DNA from: Acidimicrobium sp. UBA3029
Lineage (GTDB): Bacteria > Actinomycetota > Acidimicrobiia > Acidimicrobiales > Ilumatobacteraceae
Direction of reading: 5' to 3'
NCBI GenBank assembly: GCA_002367695.1
Contig: DFDK01000012.1
Coordinates: forward strand, 1 to 13,046
DNA: 13,046 nt
Below the pieces are notes generated by a model. That model saw only the letters and a list, made by a program, of their open reading frames with translations, had not been told where the DNA came from and made no database searches. This document shows positions 6,996-13,046 of this stretch, piece after piece. The translations under genes were made by a program, and so were the position numbers. Each line of letters opens with the position of its first letter. The first letter of the stretch is position 1.

Positions 6996-8297
6996 TTGAC
7001 TCAAGCCGACGACCTTTTCTCTGCAGCAGTAGCTGACAGGCTTCGCTCGCAGGCGCCACTTGCGGCGCGACTGCGACCACGCACGCTGGATGAGATTGTC
7101 GGTCAAGAGCATCTCATTGCTCAAGGTGCTCCTCTGCGTAAATTGATCGAGGCAGATCGGTTGTCGTCAGTGATCCTGTGGGGGCCACCTGGCACTGGGA
7201 AGACGACACTTGCCGAAGTTGTTGCATCGAGCACTAATCGCGCGTTCGAGAGGCTCTCTGCAGTGACTTCGGGGGTGAAGGATGTGCGCGAAGCAATTGA
7301 ACGAGCAACAGATCGACTCGGTCAACATGGGCGCTCAACAATTGTTTTTGTTGATGAGATTCACCGCTTCTCAACGTCGCAACAGGATGCTCTGCTTCCA
7401 TCAGTTGAAAGTGGCATCATTACGTTGATCGGTGCAACTACTGAAAACCCGTTTTTCGAAGTCAATGGTCCATTGCGAAGTCGAAGCACGATGTTTCGAC
7501 TCGAGACACTTGGTGTTTCGGCAATTCGTAGTTTATTGGAACGTGGACTAGTGGCGGAGAACATGACGGCCGATGATGACGCTCTGACAATACTTTCTCA
7601 GCGTGCGGCTGGAGATGGGCGACAAGGTCTTACTGCTCTCGAAGTTGCTTGTGCATTGGCACGGCCAAACAGGGTGACAACTACTCATGTTGAGGCCGCG
7701 CTCGGAGTGAGCGCATTAAATTATGGTCGGGACGATCACTATGACGTTGTCTCTGCTTTTATTAAAAGCATCAGGGGGAGCAACGTTGATGCCGGAATTT
7801 TTTGGCTTGCACGAATGCTTGAAGCAGGAGACGACCCGCGCTTCATAGCGCGCCGACTCATTATCTTGGCTTCCGAAGACATTGGCATGGCAGACCCACA
7901 AGCGCTTGTTATCGCAGTTGCTGCAGCCCAAGCAGTTGATCATGTAGGACTTCCAGAAGCACAACTCAATCTTGCCCAAGCGGTTGTATATCTTGCTCAG
8001 GCGCCAAAGAGCAATGGCTCTGCTGTTGCGATTTGGAATGCACGAAGCGATATCCGCCAAGGTGTTGATGTCGCGGTACCCTCGCATCTTCGAGATGCAC
8101 ATTATGCGGGTGCTCAGGAGTTGGGTCATGGCACCGAATATCGTTCGCCACACGATGAGCAGTCAGCTCTAAAAGCCAGTACACAAGCCAATGGACAAAA
8201 GAATTCGAGTCAGATAGTGGAACAGGACTATCTTCCTGCGCAAACTGATGGTGCTATTCGGCGGAGTGATCCGTATTACAAACCGCCGCGTAGTTAG
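6996..8297 (+). CDS. rarA: Replication-associated recombination protein A (RarA/MgsA, AAA+ ATPase)
   Basis: RarA is a AAA+ ATPase related to clamp-loader subunits and the WRNIP1 family; it acts at stalled or damaged replication forks. From the chosen start the protein is 433 residues. RPRTLDEIVGQEHL (27-40) precedes Walker A GPPGTGKT (63-70), Walker B IVFVDEIH (116-123), sensor 1 GATTENP (146-152) and an arginine-finger region LRSRS (160-164). The C-terminal oligomerisation domain includes SEDIGMADP (293-301) and HLRDAHYAGAQELGHG (364-379). The start is probably TTG 6996, 13 bases after aspS, because residues before it (a longer frame opens at 6921 inside aspS) do not fit the family and the MTQADDLF start resembles actinobacterial relatives. 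No strong ribosome site is seen. Between PHD (385-387) and the closing YLP (412-414) the chain is longer than usual and lacks the common PGGW-like segment, so the tail is divergent. Confidence 0.93.
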   Translation: MTQADDLFSAAVADRLRSQAPLAARLRPRTLDEIVGQEHLIAQGAPLRKLIEADRLSSVILWGPPGTGKTTLAEVVASSTNRAFERLSAVTSGVKDVREAIERATDRLGQHGRSTIVFVDEIHRFSTSQQDALLPSVESGIITLIGATTENPFFEVNGPLRSRSTMFRLETLGVSAIRSLLERGLVAENMTADDDALTILSQRAAGDGRQGLTALEVACALARPNRVTTTHVEAALGVSALNYGRDDHYDVVSAFIKSIRGSNVDAGIFWLARMLEAGDDPRFIARRLIILASEDIGMADPQALVIAVAAAQAVDHVGLPEAQLNLAQAVVYLAQAPKSNGSAVAIWNARSDIRQGVDVAVPSHLRDAHYAGAQELGHGTEYRSPHDEQSALKASTQANGQKNSSQIVEQDYLPAQTDGAIRRSDPYYKPPRS

Positions 8298-8309
8298 TTG
8301 AACACACAA

Positions 8310-8329
8310 ACCAGACAGTTGAATCTGGT
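8310..8329 (+). repeat. Small inverted repeat in the rarA-8357 gap, flanked by a 9-bp direct repeat
   Basis: ACCAGA (8310-8315) and TCTGGT (8324-8329) can form a 6-bp stem with an 8-base loop. The 9-mer AACACACAA occurs on both sides, at 8301-8309 and 8334-8342. A run of A, not T, follows the stem, so this is not a good + strand intrinsic terminator. It may be a weak attenuator, a protein-binding site, or chance. Confidence 0.3.
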
Positions 8330-8343
8330 AAAAAACACACAAC

Positions 8344-8350
8344 AAGGTGG
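8344..8350 (+). promoter_or_regulatory. Ribosome binding site for the small membrane protein (AAGGTGG)
   Basis: AAGGTGG lies 6 bases before ATG 8357 and is the best Shine-Dalgarno match in the window. It supports the small ORF being translated, and it favours 8357 over the second ATG at 8360 only slightly. Confidence 0.65.
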
Positions 8351-8356
8351 TTTGAG

Positions 8357-8578
8357 ATGATGAAGCGTCTATTTTGGTTTTCGATGGGGGTCCTTGCTGG
8401 CATTTTTGGTTGGCGCTACACCAAGGAAAAGGCGCGGGATGCCGCAAGCCGGATCACACCGGCTCAGGTTGCAAGTGATTTATACGATGGTGCGGTCAAA
8501 CTGGCCAATCAAGGGGTAGGGATCGTGCGTAACCTGCGCGTCAAAGACAGCAGTTTCGTGGACGATCAGAGCGAGTAG
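8357..8578 (+). CDS. Small single-helix membrane protein, DUF6167-like
   Basis: This gene encodes a 73-residue protein of unknown function. It begins MMKRLFWFSMGVLAGIFGWR, with a short hydrophobic helix at about 4-19, then a charged amphipathic stretch (YTKEKARDAASRITPAQVAS, 21-40), a second helix-like segment (41-62) and an acidic end (SSFVDDQSE). The pattern of one N-terminal helix starting with R-x-FWF-x-x-G, followed by a basic helical region and T-P-x-x-V/L, resembles the actinobacterial DUF6167 family. That family is also commonly encoded just before alaS. The family assignment is from recall of pattern and position. It sits 59 bp after rarA and 54 bp before alaS with its own strong ribosome site. 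The helix is probably a membrane anchor or uncleaved signal, as no signal-peptidase site is obvious; the rest would lie on one face of the membrane. Its conserved place next to tRNA-charging and cell-wall genes does not by itself reveal a role. Confidence 0.8.
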   Translation: MMKRLFWFSMGVLAGIFGWRYTKEKARDAASRITPAQVASDLYDGAVKLANQGVGIVRNLRVKDSSFVDDQSE

Positions 8579-8618
8579 CAGCGAAGCAATATCAAGTAAG
8601 GCCACACTGCTCGACAAC

Positions 8619-8624
8619 TAGACT
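8619..8624 (+). promoter_or_regulatory. Possible -10 element (TAGACT) for a leaderless alaS transcript
   Basis: TAGACT fits TANNNT and ends 8 bases before the alaS ATG at 8633, so transcription would begin at or within a base or two of the start codon. No Shine-Dalgarno lies within 20 bases of that ATG; the nearest purine-rich run (AAGTAAGG, 8594-8601) is too far. No clear -35 is visible. Leaderless mRNAs are common in Actinomycetota. The evidence here is arrangement only. Confidence 0.4.
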
Positions 8625-8632
8625 TGTCCCAA

Positions 8633-11272
8633 ATGTCGGCAAACAAAAGTTCAATAACTTCGGCTCAGCAACTCCGTGAAGCCTTTACTGGTTTCTTCGC
8701 GTCAAAAGGCCATTCGCCTGTTCAGTCAGCAAGCTTGATTCCGCACGATCCAACGGTGCTCTTCACAGTCGCGGGCATGGTGCCGTTTAAGCCATATTTT
8801 GTTGGTGACGAAGCTGCACCATATAAGCGCGCGGTCAGCGTACAAAAGTGTGCACGTGCTGGTGGTAAGCACAATGATCTCGATGACGTTGGGCGGACCA
8901 AGCGACATCTCGTGTTCTTCGAAATGATGGGCAATTTTAGTTTCGGTGATTATTTCAAATCCGACGCGATCCCTTGGTCGTGGGAACTCGTCACCGAAGT
9001 TTTTGGATTTGATGGCGATCAACTGTGGATCACTGTGCACGAGAGTGACGATGAGGCAGAACAAATTTGGCACGACGTCGTTGGTGTGCCGATGAACCGT
9101 ATTCAGCGACTGGGCGATGCAGACAATTTTTGGCAGATGGGTGACACGGGTCCATGCGGGCCATGTTCAGAAATTCATATTGACCGCGGCGCAGCCTTCG
9201 GTCCTGATGGTGGTCCGCTGAATGACAAAAAGGGTGATCGTTTTCTCGAATTTTGGAATTTGGTGTTTATGCAGTTCAACCAGGCCAAGGACGGATCTCG
9301 CACACCATTGCCGAAACCATCAATCGATACCGGCGCAGGATTGGAAAGAATTCTTGCATTGATGCAGGGCACCGATTCGGTGTGGGAGACAGACGTGTTG
9401 TTTCCGCTTGTGCAGCAAGCACAGTCATTAACGTCTGCCAAATACCGCGCTGGCGATTATGACGACCGCGACAGTTTTAGTTTGCGTGTGTTGGCGGAGC
9501 ACGCAAGGTCAGCAACCATGCTCGTCAACGATGGTGTTTTTCCATCAAACGAGGGTCGAGGTTATGTGCTGCGAAGAATTATTCGTAGAGCTGTGCGCCA
9601 TGCTTATTTACTGGGCACAGAAAAATTAGTCATGCCAAAACTGACAGAGACAGCTCTCGAAGTTATGCGCTCTGCATATCCGGAGCTTGATACCAATAAA
9701 GACTTCATATTGGGAGTGTTGACCAAGGAAGAAGAAAGTTTTCGTCAGACGCTGAAGACTGGCGTAACGATTCTTGAAGATGAGTTGTCGGGCGGATCAA
9801 CGAAGCTTGGTGGAGGCACTGCTTTCTTGTTGCATGACACATACGGATTTCCACTCGAATTGACGCAAGAGATTGCTAGCGAGCGTAATGTTGAGGTGGA
9901 CGTTGAGGGTTTCGAAAAAGAAATGTCGGCGCAGCGTAAGCGTGCCAAGAGCGCACGTAAGGGAGCAACTGTGGATGCTTCATCGGTCGAGATCTATAGA
10001 TCCCTGATGGAACGACATGGCATAACGACATTCGTCGGCTACGAAACAACAGACTCGACAAGCACGGTTCTGGCGGTACTGCCTGTCGTTAGTGATTCGG
10101 CCACAAGCGGTAACACTGTCGAGATTTTTCTTAATGTGACGGCTTTCTACGCCGAGAGTGGTGGTCAAGTCGGCGATATAGGAGTGCTTACATCAACAAC
10201 TGGCGAGGCGCGTGTAGTCGATACAACCTTTGCACTGCCTGGTTTAAGAAAACATACTTGCGAGATGACTCGCGGTGTTATCGAGTCTGGCCAGCAAGTA
10301 CAGGCTTCTGTGGACGTCAATGTTCGCGATGCAACTCGACGAAACCACACTGCAACTCACGTATTGCATTGGGCACTGCGCCAGGTTTTGGGCGAGCATG
10401 TCAAGCAGGCAGGCTCGTTAGTGTCGGGTGAGCGGCTCCGATTCGACTTCAGTCATTATGCGAGCGTTACACAGGACGAGATTGAGCAGATTGAGCGTCT
10501 TGCAAATAGCGAAGTACTACATAACACCCAAACACGTAATTATGAAACATCCAAAGACGAGGCGACTACTGCAGGAGCGATTGCATTCTTTGGCGACAAA
10601 TACGGTGACATGGTGCGTGTGTTGGAGGCTGGAAACTCAATCGAGTTGTGCGGTGGTACGCATGTTCGCGCAACTGGCGATATAGGGCTAATCAAGATCG
10701 TTGCAGAGTCTTCGATTGGATCAAACCTACGACGCATTGAAGCGGTGACGGGTGAGAACGCACTGAATTTCGTATTGGATGCCTCGCGGACGCTGTCTTA
10801 TGCAGCTGATTTATTGGGTGCAAGTTCGGCTGACGTTATTCCAACTGTTAAGCGTAAATTGATTGAAATCAAGGGTCTTCAGGACGAAATTAAGCAGTTG
10901 CGTGGTGCTCAAGCACGTCAGCTTGCAGGTGGTCTTGCAGAAAAACACGTCAATGGAGTTGTGGTCTCTCGAGTCGATGGTATTACGCCTAATGATTTGC
11001 GCGAGTTGGCACTTGCGGTTCGTCAGGACGCACAGGTAAAGCTTGTTGTGTTGGGTGGCGTCACAGACTCGGGCGGTGTTGCACTGGTTGCAACAGTTTC
11101 GAGTGGCGTTTCACTTTCTGCTGGTGAGTTGATTAAGGATGCCGCAAAAGCCGTTGGTGGTGGAGGCGGTGGCAAGGGCGATATCGCAACGGCAGGTGGA
11201 AAAAATCCGGAAGCGCTGGACGAAGCTCTTGAAATTGCCAGACGAGTGGCGACTGAAGCCATCGGCTCATAA
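8633..11272 (+). CDS. alaS: Alanine--tRNA ligase
   Basis: AlaRS charges tRNA(Ala) and removes misacylated Ser and Gly. From ATG 8633 it is 879 residues, a normal bacterial length. The class II core is in order: TVLFTVAGMVPFKPYF (41-56), QKCARAGGKHNDLDDVGRTK (71-90), NFSFGDYFK (101-109), DTGPCGPCSE (171-180) and DTGAGLER (232-239). The editing domain has the four zinc-site residues expected: H572 and H576 in HTATH, and C673 and H677 in CGGTH. The C-terminal C-Ala domain holds a glycine-rich hinge (VGGGGGGKGDIATAGG). The RAGGKHNDLDDVG form of motif 2 differs from the shorter version I associate with Streptomyces and Mycobacterium, which favours a deep-branching actinobacterial class such as Acidimicrobiia. 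An in-frame TTG at 8624 would add three residues (MSQ) but overlaps the candidate -10 box and has no ribosome site. One base separates the stop from ruvX. Confidence 0.97.
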   Translation: MSANKSSITSAQQLREAFTGFFASKGHSPVQSASLIPHDPTVLFTVAGMVPFKPYFVGDEAAPYKRAVSVQKCARAGGKHNDLDDVGRTKRHLVFFEMMGNFSFGDYFKSDAIPWSWELVTEVFGFDGDQLWITVHESDDEAEQIWHDVVGVPMNRIQRLGDADNFWQMGDTGPCGPCSEIHIDRGAAFGPDGGPLNDKKGDRFLEFWNLVFMQFNQAKDGSRTPLPKPSIDTGAGLERILALMQGTDSVWETDVLFPLVQQAQSLTSAKYRAGDYDDRDSFSLRVLAEHARSATMLVNDGVFPSNEGRGYVLRRIIRRAVRHAYLLGTEKLVMPKLTETALEVMRSAYPELDTNKDFILGVLTKEEESFRQTLKTGVTILEDELSGGSTKLGGGTAFLLHDTYGFPLELTQEIASERNVEVDVEGFEKEMSAQRKRAKSARKGATVDASSVEIYRSLMERHGITTFVGYETTDSTSTVLAVLPVVSDSATSGNTVEIFLNVTAFYAESGGQVGDIGVLTSTTGEARVVDTTFALPGLRKHTCEMTRGVIESGQQVQASVDVNVRDATRRNHTATHVLHWALRQVLGEHVKQAGSLVSGERLRFDFSHYASVTQDEIEQIERLANSEVLHNTQTRNYETSKDEATTAGAIAFFGDKYGDMVRVLEAGNSIELCGGTHVRATGDIGLIKIVAESSIGSNLRRIEAVTGENALNFVLDASRTLSYAADLLGASSADVIPTVKRKLIEIKGLQDEIKQLRGAQARQLAGGLAEKHVNGVVVSRVDGITPNDLRELALAVRQDAQVKLVVLGGVTDSGGVALVATVSSGVSLSAGELIKDAAKAVGGGGGGKGDIATAGGKNPEALDEALEIARRVATEAIGS

Positions 11273-11273
11273 C

Positions 11274-11705
11274 ATGCGCGCACTCGGGGTAGATCTCGGG
11301 ACAAAGCGCATTGGTCTTGCAACAAGTGATACGAGTGCAACAATCGCCACACCATTGCGAGTGCTGAATAGGAGTGGCTCACGCTTGCAAGATCATCAAG
11401 CAATCGCTGCGATTGTGCAGGAGTATGAAATAGATTGCGTTGTCGTGGGGATGCCCCTCGCGATGTCGGGCAATGTAGGTGCTGCTGCCCAATCTGCCAC
11501 TGTTGAAGTTGCCCAAATGACTAACGTTGTCGGTGTGCCGGTGCTCACTTATGACGAGCGTTTGACAACCGTGAGCGCTCACCAAATTTTGCAGGGCAAC
11601 AATGTCAATGCCAAAGACAGAAAGCTTGTAGTCGACAAAGTTGCTGCTGCGGTGATGTTGCAGTCTTGGTTGGACGCGCAGAAACAGAATTACATCAATG
11701 ATTGA
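11274..11705 (+). CDS. ruvX: Putative pre-16S rRNA nuclease (RuvX/YqgF family)
   Basis: This is a 143-residue protein of the YqgF RNase H-like fold. E. coli YqgF takes part in 5' processing of 16S rRNA, and the family has also been proposed as a Holliday-junction resolvase. The sequence has LGVDLGTKRIGLA (4-16), VVVGMPLAMSG (56-66), TYDERLTT (92-99) and VDKVAAAVMLQSWLD (120-134). Acidic residues at D7, E95 and D121 are in the positions expected for metal-dependent catalysis. The start is ATG 11274, one base after the alaS stop. A longer frame reaching back to 11139 lies inside alaS and encodes no family sequence. There is no clear ribosome site, so reinitiation after alaS is likely. The end overlaps the first eight bases of mltG. 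The order alaS-ruvX-mltG is conserved across many Gram-positive bacteria, which adds support. Confidence 0.93.
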   Translation: MRALGVDLGTKRIGLATSDTSATIATPLRVLNRSGSRLQDHQAIAAIVQEYEIDCVVVGMPLAMSGNVGAAAQSATVEVAQMTNVVGVPVLTYDERLTTVSAHQILQGNNVNAKDRKLVVDKVAAAVMLQSWLDAQKQNYIND

Positions 11706-12885
11706 TCCGCTAATTAAATCGACCAAACAGGATGATCAGGTTGCCGAGAATTGGCACGACGATCCATGGGACATGATCGCAGACAACCTTGATTCCAGTG
11801 TCGAGCCTCGAGACTTTCGAGAGATTGCTCCGATGATGCGAGTCGTATTGGTCGCAGTGGTGTGTTTTTCATTGTTCTTGGGAGCGATTGGACTGTGGTA
11901 TCTACATAAGGTCAATCCATCGGGGGGCTCAAATATAGGAGTGTCATTCACTGTTAATGATGGCGACAGTGTCTCTAGTGTGAGCTCGCGTCTTGAATCT
12001 GAAGGTTTTATTACTAGTGCTGGAGTTTTCCGTTGGTATGTCGGCAGAAAAGGCGGCGTCGAACTTACGCCGGGCTATTACACAATAAAACCACATGATC
12101 ACATGGGCAACATCATGAAGGTTCTGTCGATTCCGCCTTCTGCAACGTTCGTTAAGGTGACGTTCCCTGAAGGGTTTACTATTTCGCAAATGGCGAGACG
12201 CCTAGCCGAAAAGACATTGCGATTGAATGCGCAATTGTTTAGTCAAGCAGCACAAGACACAGCAATTGAAGCCAAATATCGCCCTGAGGGACAGTTTTCA
12301 CTAGAGGGCTTATTGTTCCCAGACACGTATCAGGTATCTGGTGATGAGTCTGAGAGTCAAGTGGTTGCGCGCATGGTGCAGTTGATGGAGCGCGTCGGAC
12401 GCCAAGAAGGTCTCGACGAGTCTAAGGATGCTGTTGGGTTTACTCCCTACAAAACACTGATCATTGCGTCGATGATCGAGCGTGAAGCAAAGACGGAGGG
12501 GGACCGAGCAAAGATTGCTCGGGTGATTTATAACAGACTTGAACTCGGTATGAAGTTGCAGATTGATGCAACGCTGTATTACCCGGCTCCAGAAGGTTCA
12601 ACGTTTTCTCAAGCAAAAGAACTAGACACTCCGTACAACACGTATTTGTACAAAGGTTTGACTCCAACCCCAATAGCCAATCCTGGACGTGCTTCAATTG
12701 CGGCCGCACTTCACCCCGGACAAAATCCATTGCAAAATGACCCAATCTGTAAAGGCGTTGCAAAACCTTGTCGGTATTTGTACTACGTCTTGTCGGATAA
12801 AGATGGCAACCACGCTTTTGCAGCGACATTTAAACAGCATGAAGCAAACGTTGAGGCGTCACGGGCTGCAGGGTTGCTGCCGTGA
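11698..12885 (+). CDS. mltG: Endolytic murein transglycosylase MltG (YceG-like)
   Basis: MltG is a membrane-anchored lytic transglycosylase that cleaves nascent peptidoglycan strands and is proposed to end glycan polymerisation. The 395-residue protein has an acidic cytoplasmic N-terminus (1-46) and one membrane helix near 48-69, followed by an external part. A LysM-like region covers about 82-145 (SFTVNDGDSVSSVSSRL). The YceG catalytic domain contains EGLLFPDTY (203-211), IASMIEREAKTEGDRAKIA (256-274) with E261 as the expected catalytic Glu, VIYNRL (276-281) and LTPTPIANPGRASIAAALHP (321-340). After this, where many homologues go quickly to YLYYV, there is an added segment NDPICKGVAKPCRY with two cysteines (C351, C358) that could form a disulfide outside the cell. 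The start ATG overlaps ruvX by eight bases (ATGATTGA) and its stop overlaps the aroE GTG, so the three are probably translationally coupled. Confidence 0.95.
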   Translation: MIDPLIKSTKQDDQVAENWHDDPWDMIADNLDSSVEPRDFREIAPMMRVVLVAVVCFSLFLGAIGLWYLHKVNPSGGSNIGVSFTVNDGDSVSSVSSRLESEGFITSAGVFRWYVGRKGGVELTPGYYTIKPHDHMGNIMKVLSIPPSATFVKVTFPEGFTISQMARRLAEKTLRLNAQLFSQAAQDTAIEAKYRPEGQFSLEGLLFPDTYQVSGDESESQVVARMVQLMERVGRQEGLDESKDAVGFTPYKTLIIASMIEREAKTEGDRAKIARVIYNRLELGMKLQIDATLYYPAPEGSTFSQAKELDTPYNTYLYKGLTPTPIANPGRASIAAALHPGQNPLQNDPICKGVAKPCRYLYYVLSDKDGNHAFAATFKQHEANVEASRAAGLLP

Positions 12886-13046
12886 CACCTGCAATTGCGG
12901 CAATTATCGGTTATCCGGTTGCGCAGAGTCTGTCGCCTGCAATGCATAACGCCGTGTTCCAGCATCGAAAACTTGATTGGGAATATGTAGCAATGGAAGT
13001 ACCTGAAGACGCGCTGAGCGGGGTGTTGCAAACACTTGCTGGCAAG
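12882..13046 (+). CDS. aroE: Shikimate dehydrogenase, N-terminal part (3' end outside window)
   Basis: The first 55 codons of AroE are visible. The enzyme reduces 3-dehydroshikimate to shikimate with NADPH in the cytoplasm, on the route to aromatic amino acids. The start is GTG 12882, overlapping the mltG TGA (GTGA). Translation gives MTPAIAAIIGYPVAQSLSPA followed by MHNAVFQH. IGYPVAQSLSPAMHNA is the shikimate-binding signature of the family (usually G-x-P-x-x-x-S-x-SP-x-MHN), with the two Ser residues expected to contact substrate. The frame stays open to the end of the window; the NADPH-binding domain lies beyond it. The weak ribosome site (GCAGGG) about a dozen bases upstream suggests coupling to mltG. 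Quinate/shikimate dehydrogenase relatives share this N-terminus, but the context of a single housekeeping cluster favours AroE. Confidence 0.9.
   Translation, partial: MTPAIAAIIGYPVAQSLSPAMHNAVFQHRKLDWEYVAMEVPEDALSGVLQTLAGK

Noticed and set aside
7716..8153. 145-codon minus-strand open frame over rarA
   Set aside because: It is antisense to the conserved RarA C-terminal domain, with no recognisable protein features.
8310..8340. Intrinsic terminator after rarA
   Set aside because: The stem is short (6 bp) with two A-T end pairs and is followed by A residues rather than a T run on the + strand.
8579..8632. T-box riboswitch upstream of alaS
   Set aside because: The gap is only 54 bases, far too short for a T-box leader, and no T-box core sequence or terminator is present. 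The 10-base hisS-aspS gap likewise excludes one there.
11139..11273. Longer N-terminus for RuvX starting inside alaS
   Set aside because: The extra 45 residues come from an alternate frame of the glycine-rich AlaRS end; the RNase H-like fold begins at the ATG at 11274.
1..13046. Defence island, mobile element, prophage or CRISPR content
   Set aside because: All genes are conserved housekeeping genes on one strand, with no transposase, integrase, terminal repeats or regularly spaced repeats.

Overview
The window is a dense, single-strand run of housekeeping genes. All ten protein genes plus one small membrane-protein gene read on the + strand. The order is secD (3' part), secF, rel, hisS, aspS, rarA, a 73-residue membrane protein, alaS, ruvX, mltG and aroE (5' part). 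Several features point to an Actinomycetota (high-GC Gram-positive lineage) bacterium: SecD and SecF are separate genes with actinobacterial-style membrane motifs; a small one-helix protein sits directly upstream of alaS; and alaS-ruvX-mltG-aroE follow each other. The AlaRS motif-2 region reads RAGGKHNDLDDVG rather than the shorter form I associate with Streptomyces and Mycobacterium. The base composition is only about half G+C by eye. Together these suggest a streamlined, moderate-GC member of the class Acidimicrobiia, for example a planktonic freshwater or marine lineage. That placement is an inference, not a search result.

Layout. Positions 1-1571 hold the Sec translocase accessory pair, secD (partial) and secF, joined by an ATGA overlap. 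A 116-bp gap follows (1572-1687). It is the longest stretch without a gene and holds a possible -10 box, a 12-codon leader ORF and a good Shine-Dalgarno for rel. Positions 1688-8297 hold rel, hisS, aspS and rarA, packed with overlaps or gaps of 4-13 bases. A 59-bp gap with a weak hairpin precedes the small membrane protein (8357-8578). A 54-bp gap precedes alaS, which may be read from a leaderless transcript. Positions 8633-13046 then hold alaS, ruvX, mltG and aroE with 1-bp spacing or overlaps. No stretch over 300 bp lacks a gene. I see no tRNA, rRNA, CRISPR, insertion sequence, phage gene or strong intrinsic terminator.

How the genes work together. SecD/SecF use the proton gradient to help proteins leave the cytoplasm. 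Rel makes and degrades (p)ppGpp when uncharged tRNA accumulates. HisRS, AspRS and AlaRS charge tRNA, so the alarmone enzyme shares an apparent operon with enzymes that set its signal. RarA acts at stalled replication forks, RuvX in rRNA maturation, MltG in ending peptidoglycan strands, and AroE in the shikimate pathway. The AspRS carries the His/Gly pair typical of non-discriminating enzymes, suggesting that Asn-tRNA(Asn) is made by GatCAB in this organism.

I found no convincing undescribed multi-gene system. The points most worth a second look are the putative leaderless leader peptide whose stop overlaps the rel start, the matching TANNNT/ATG arrangement at alaS, the AspRS specificity residues, the DUF6167-like small protein, and small lineage-specific insertions in Rel, RarA and MltG.
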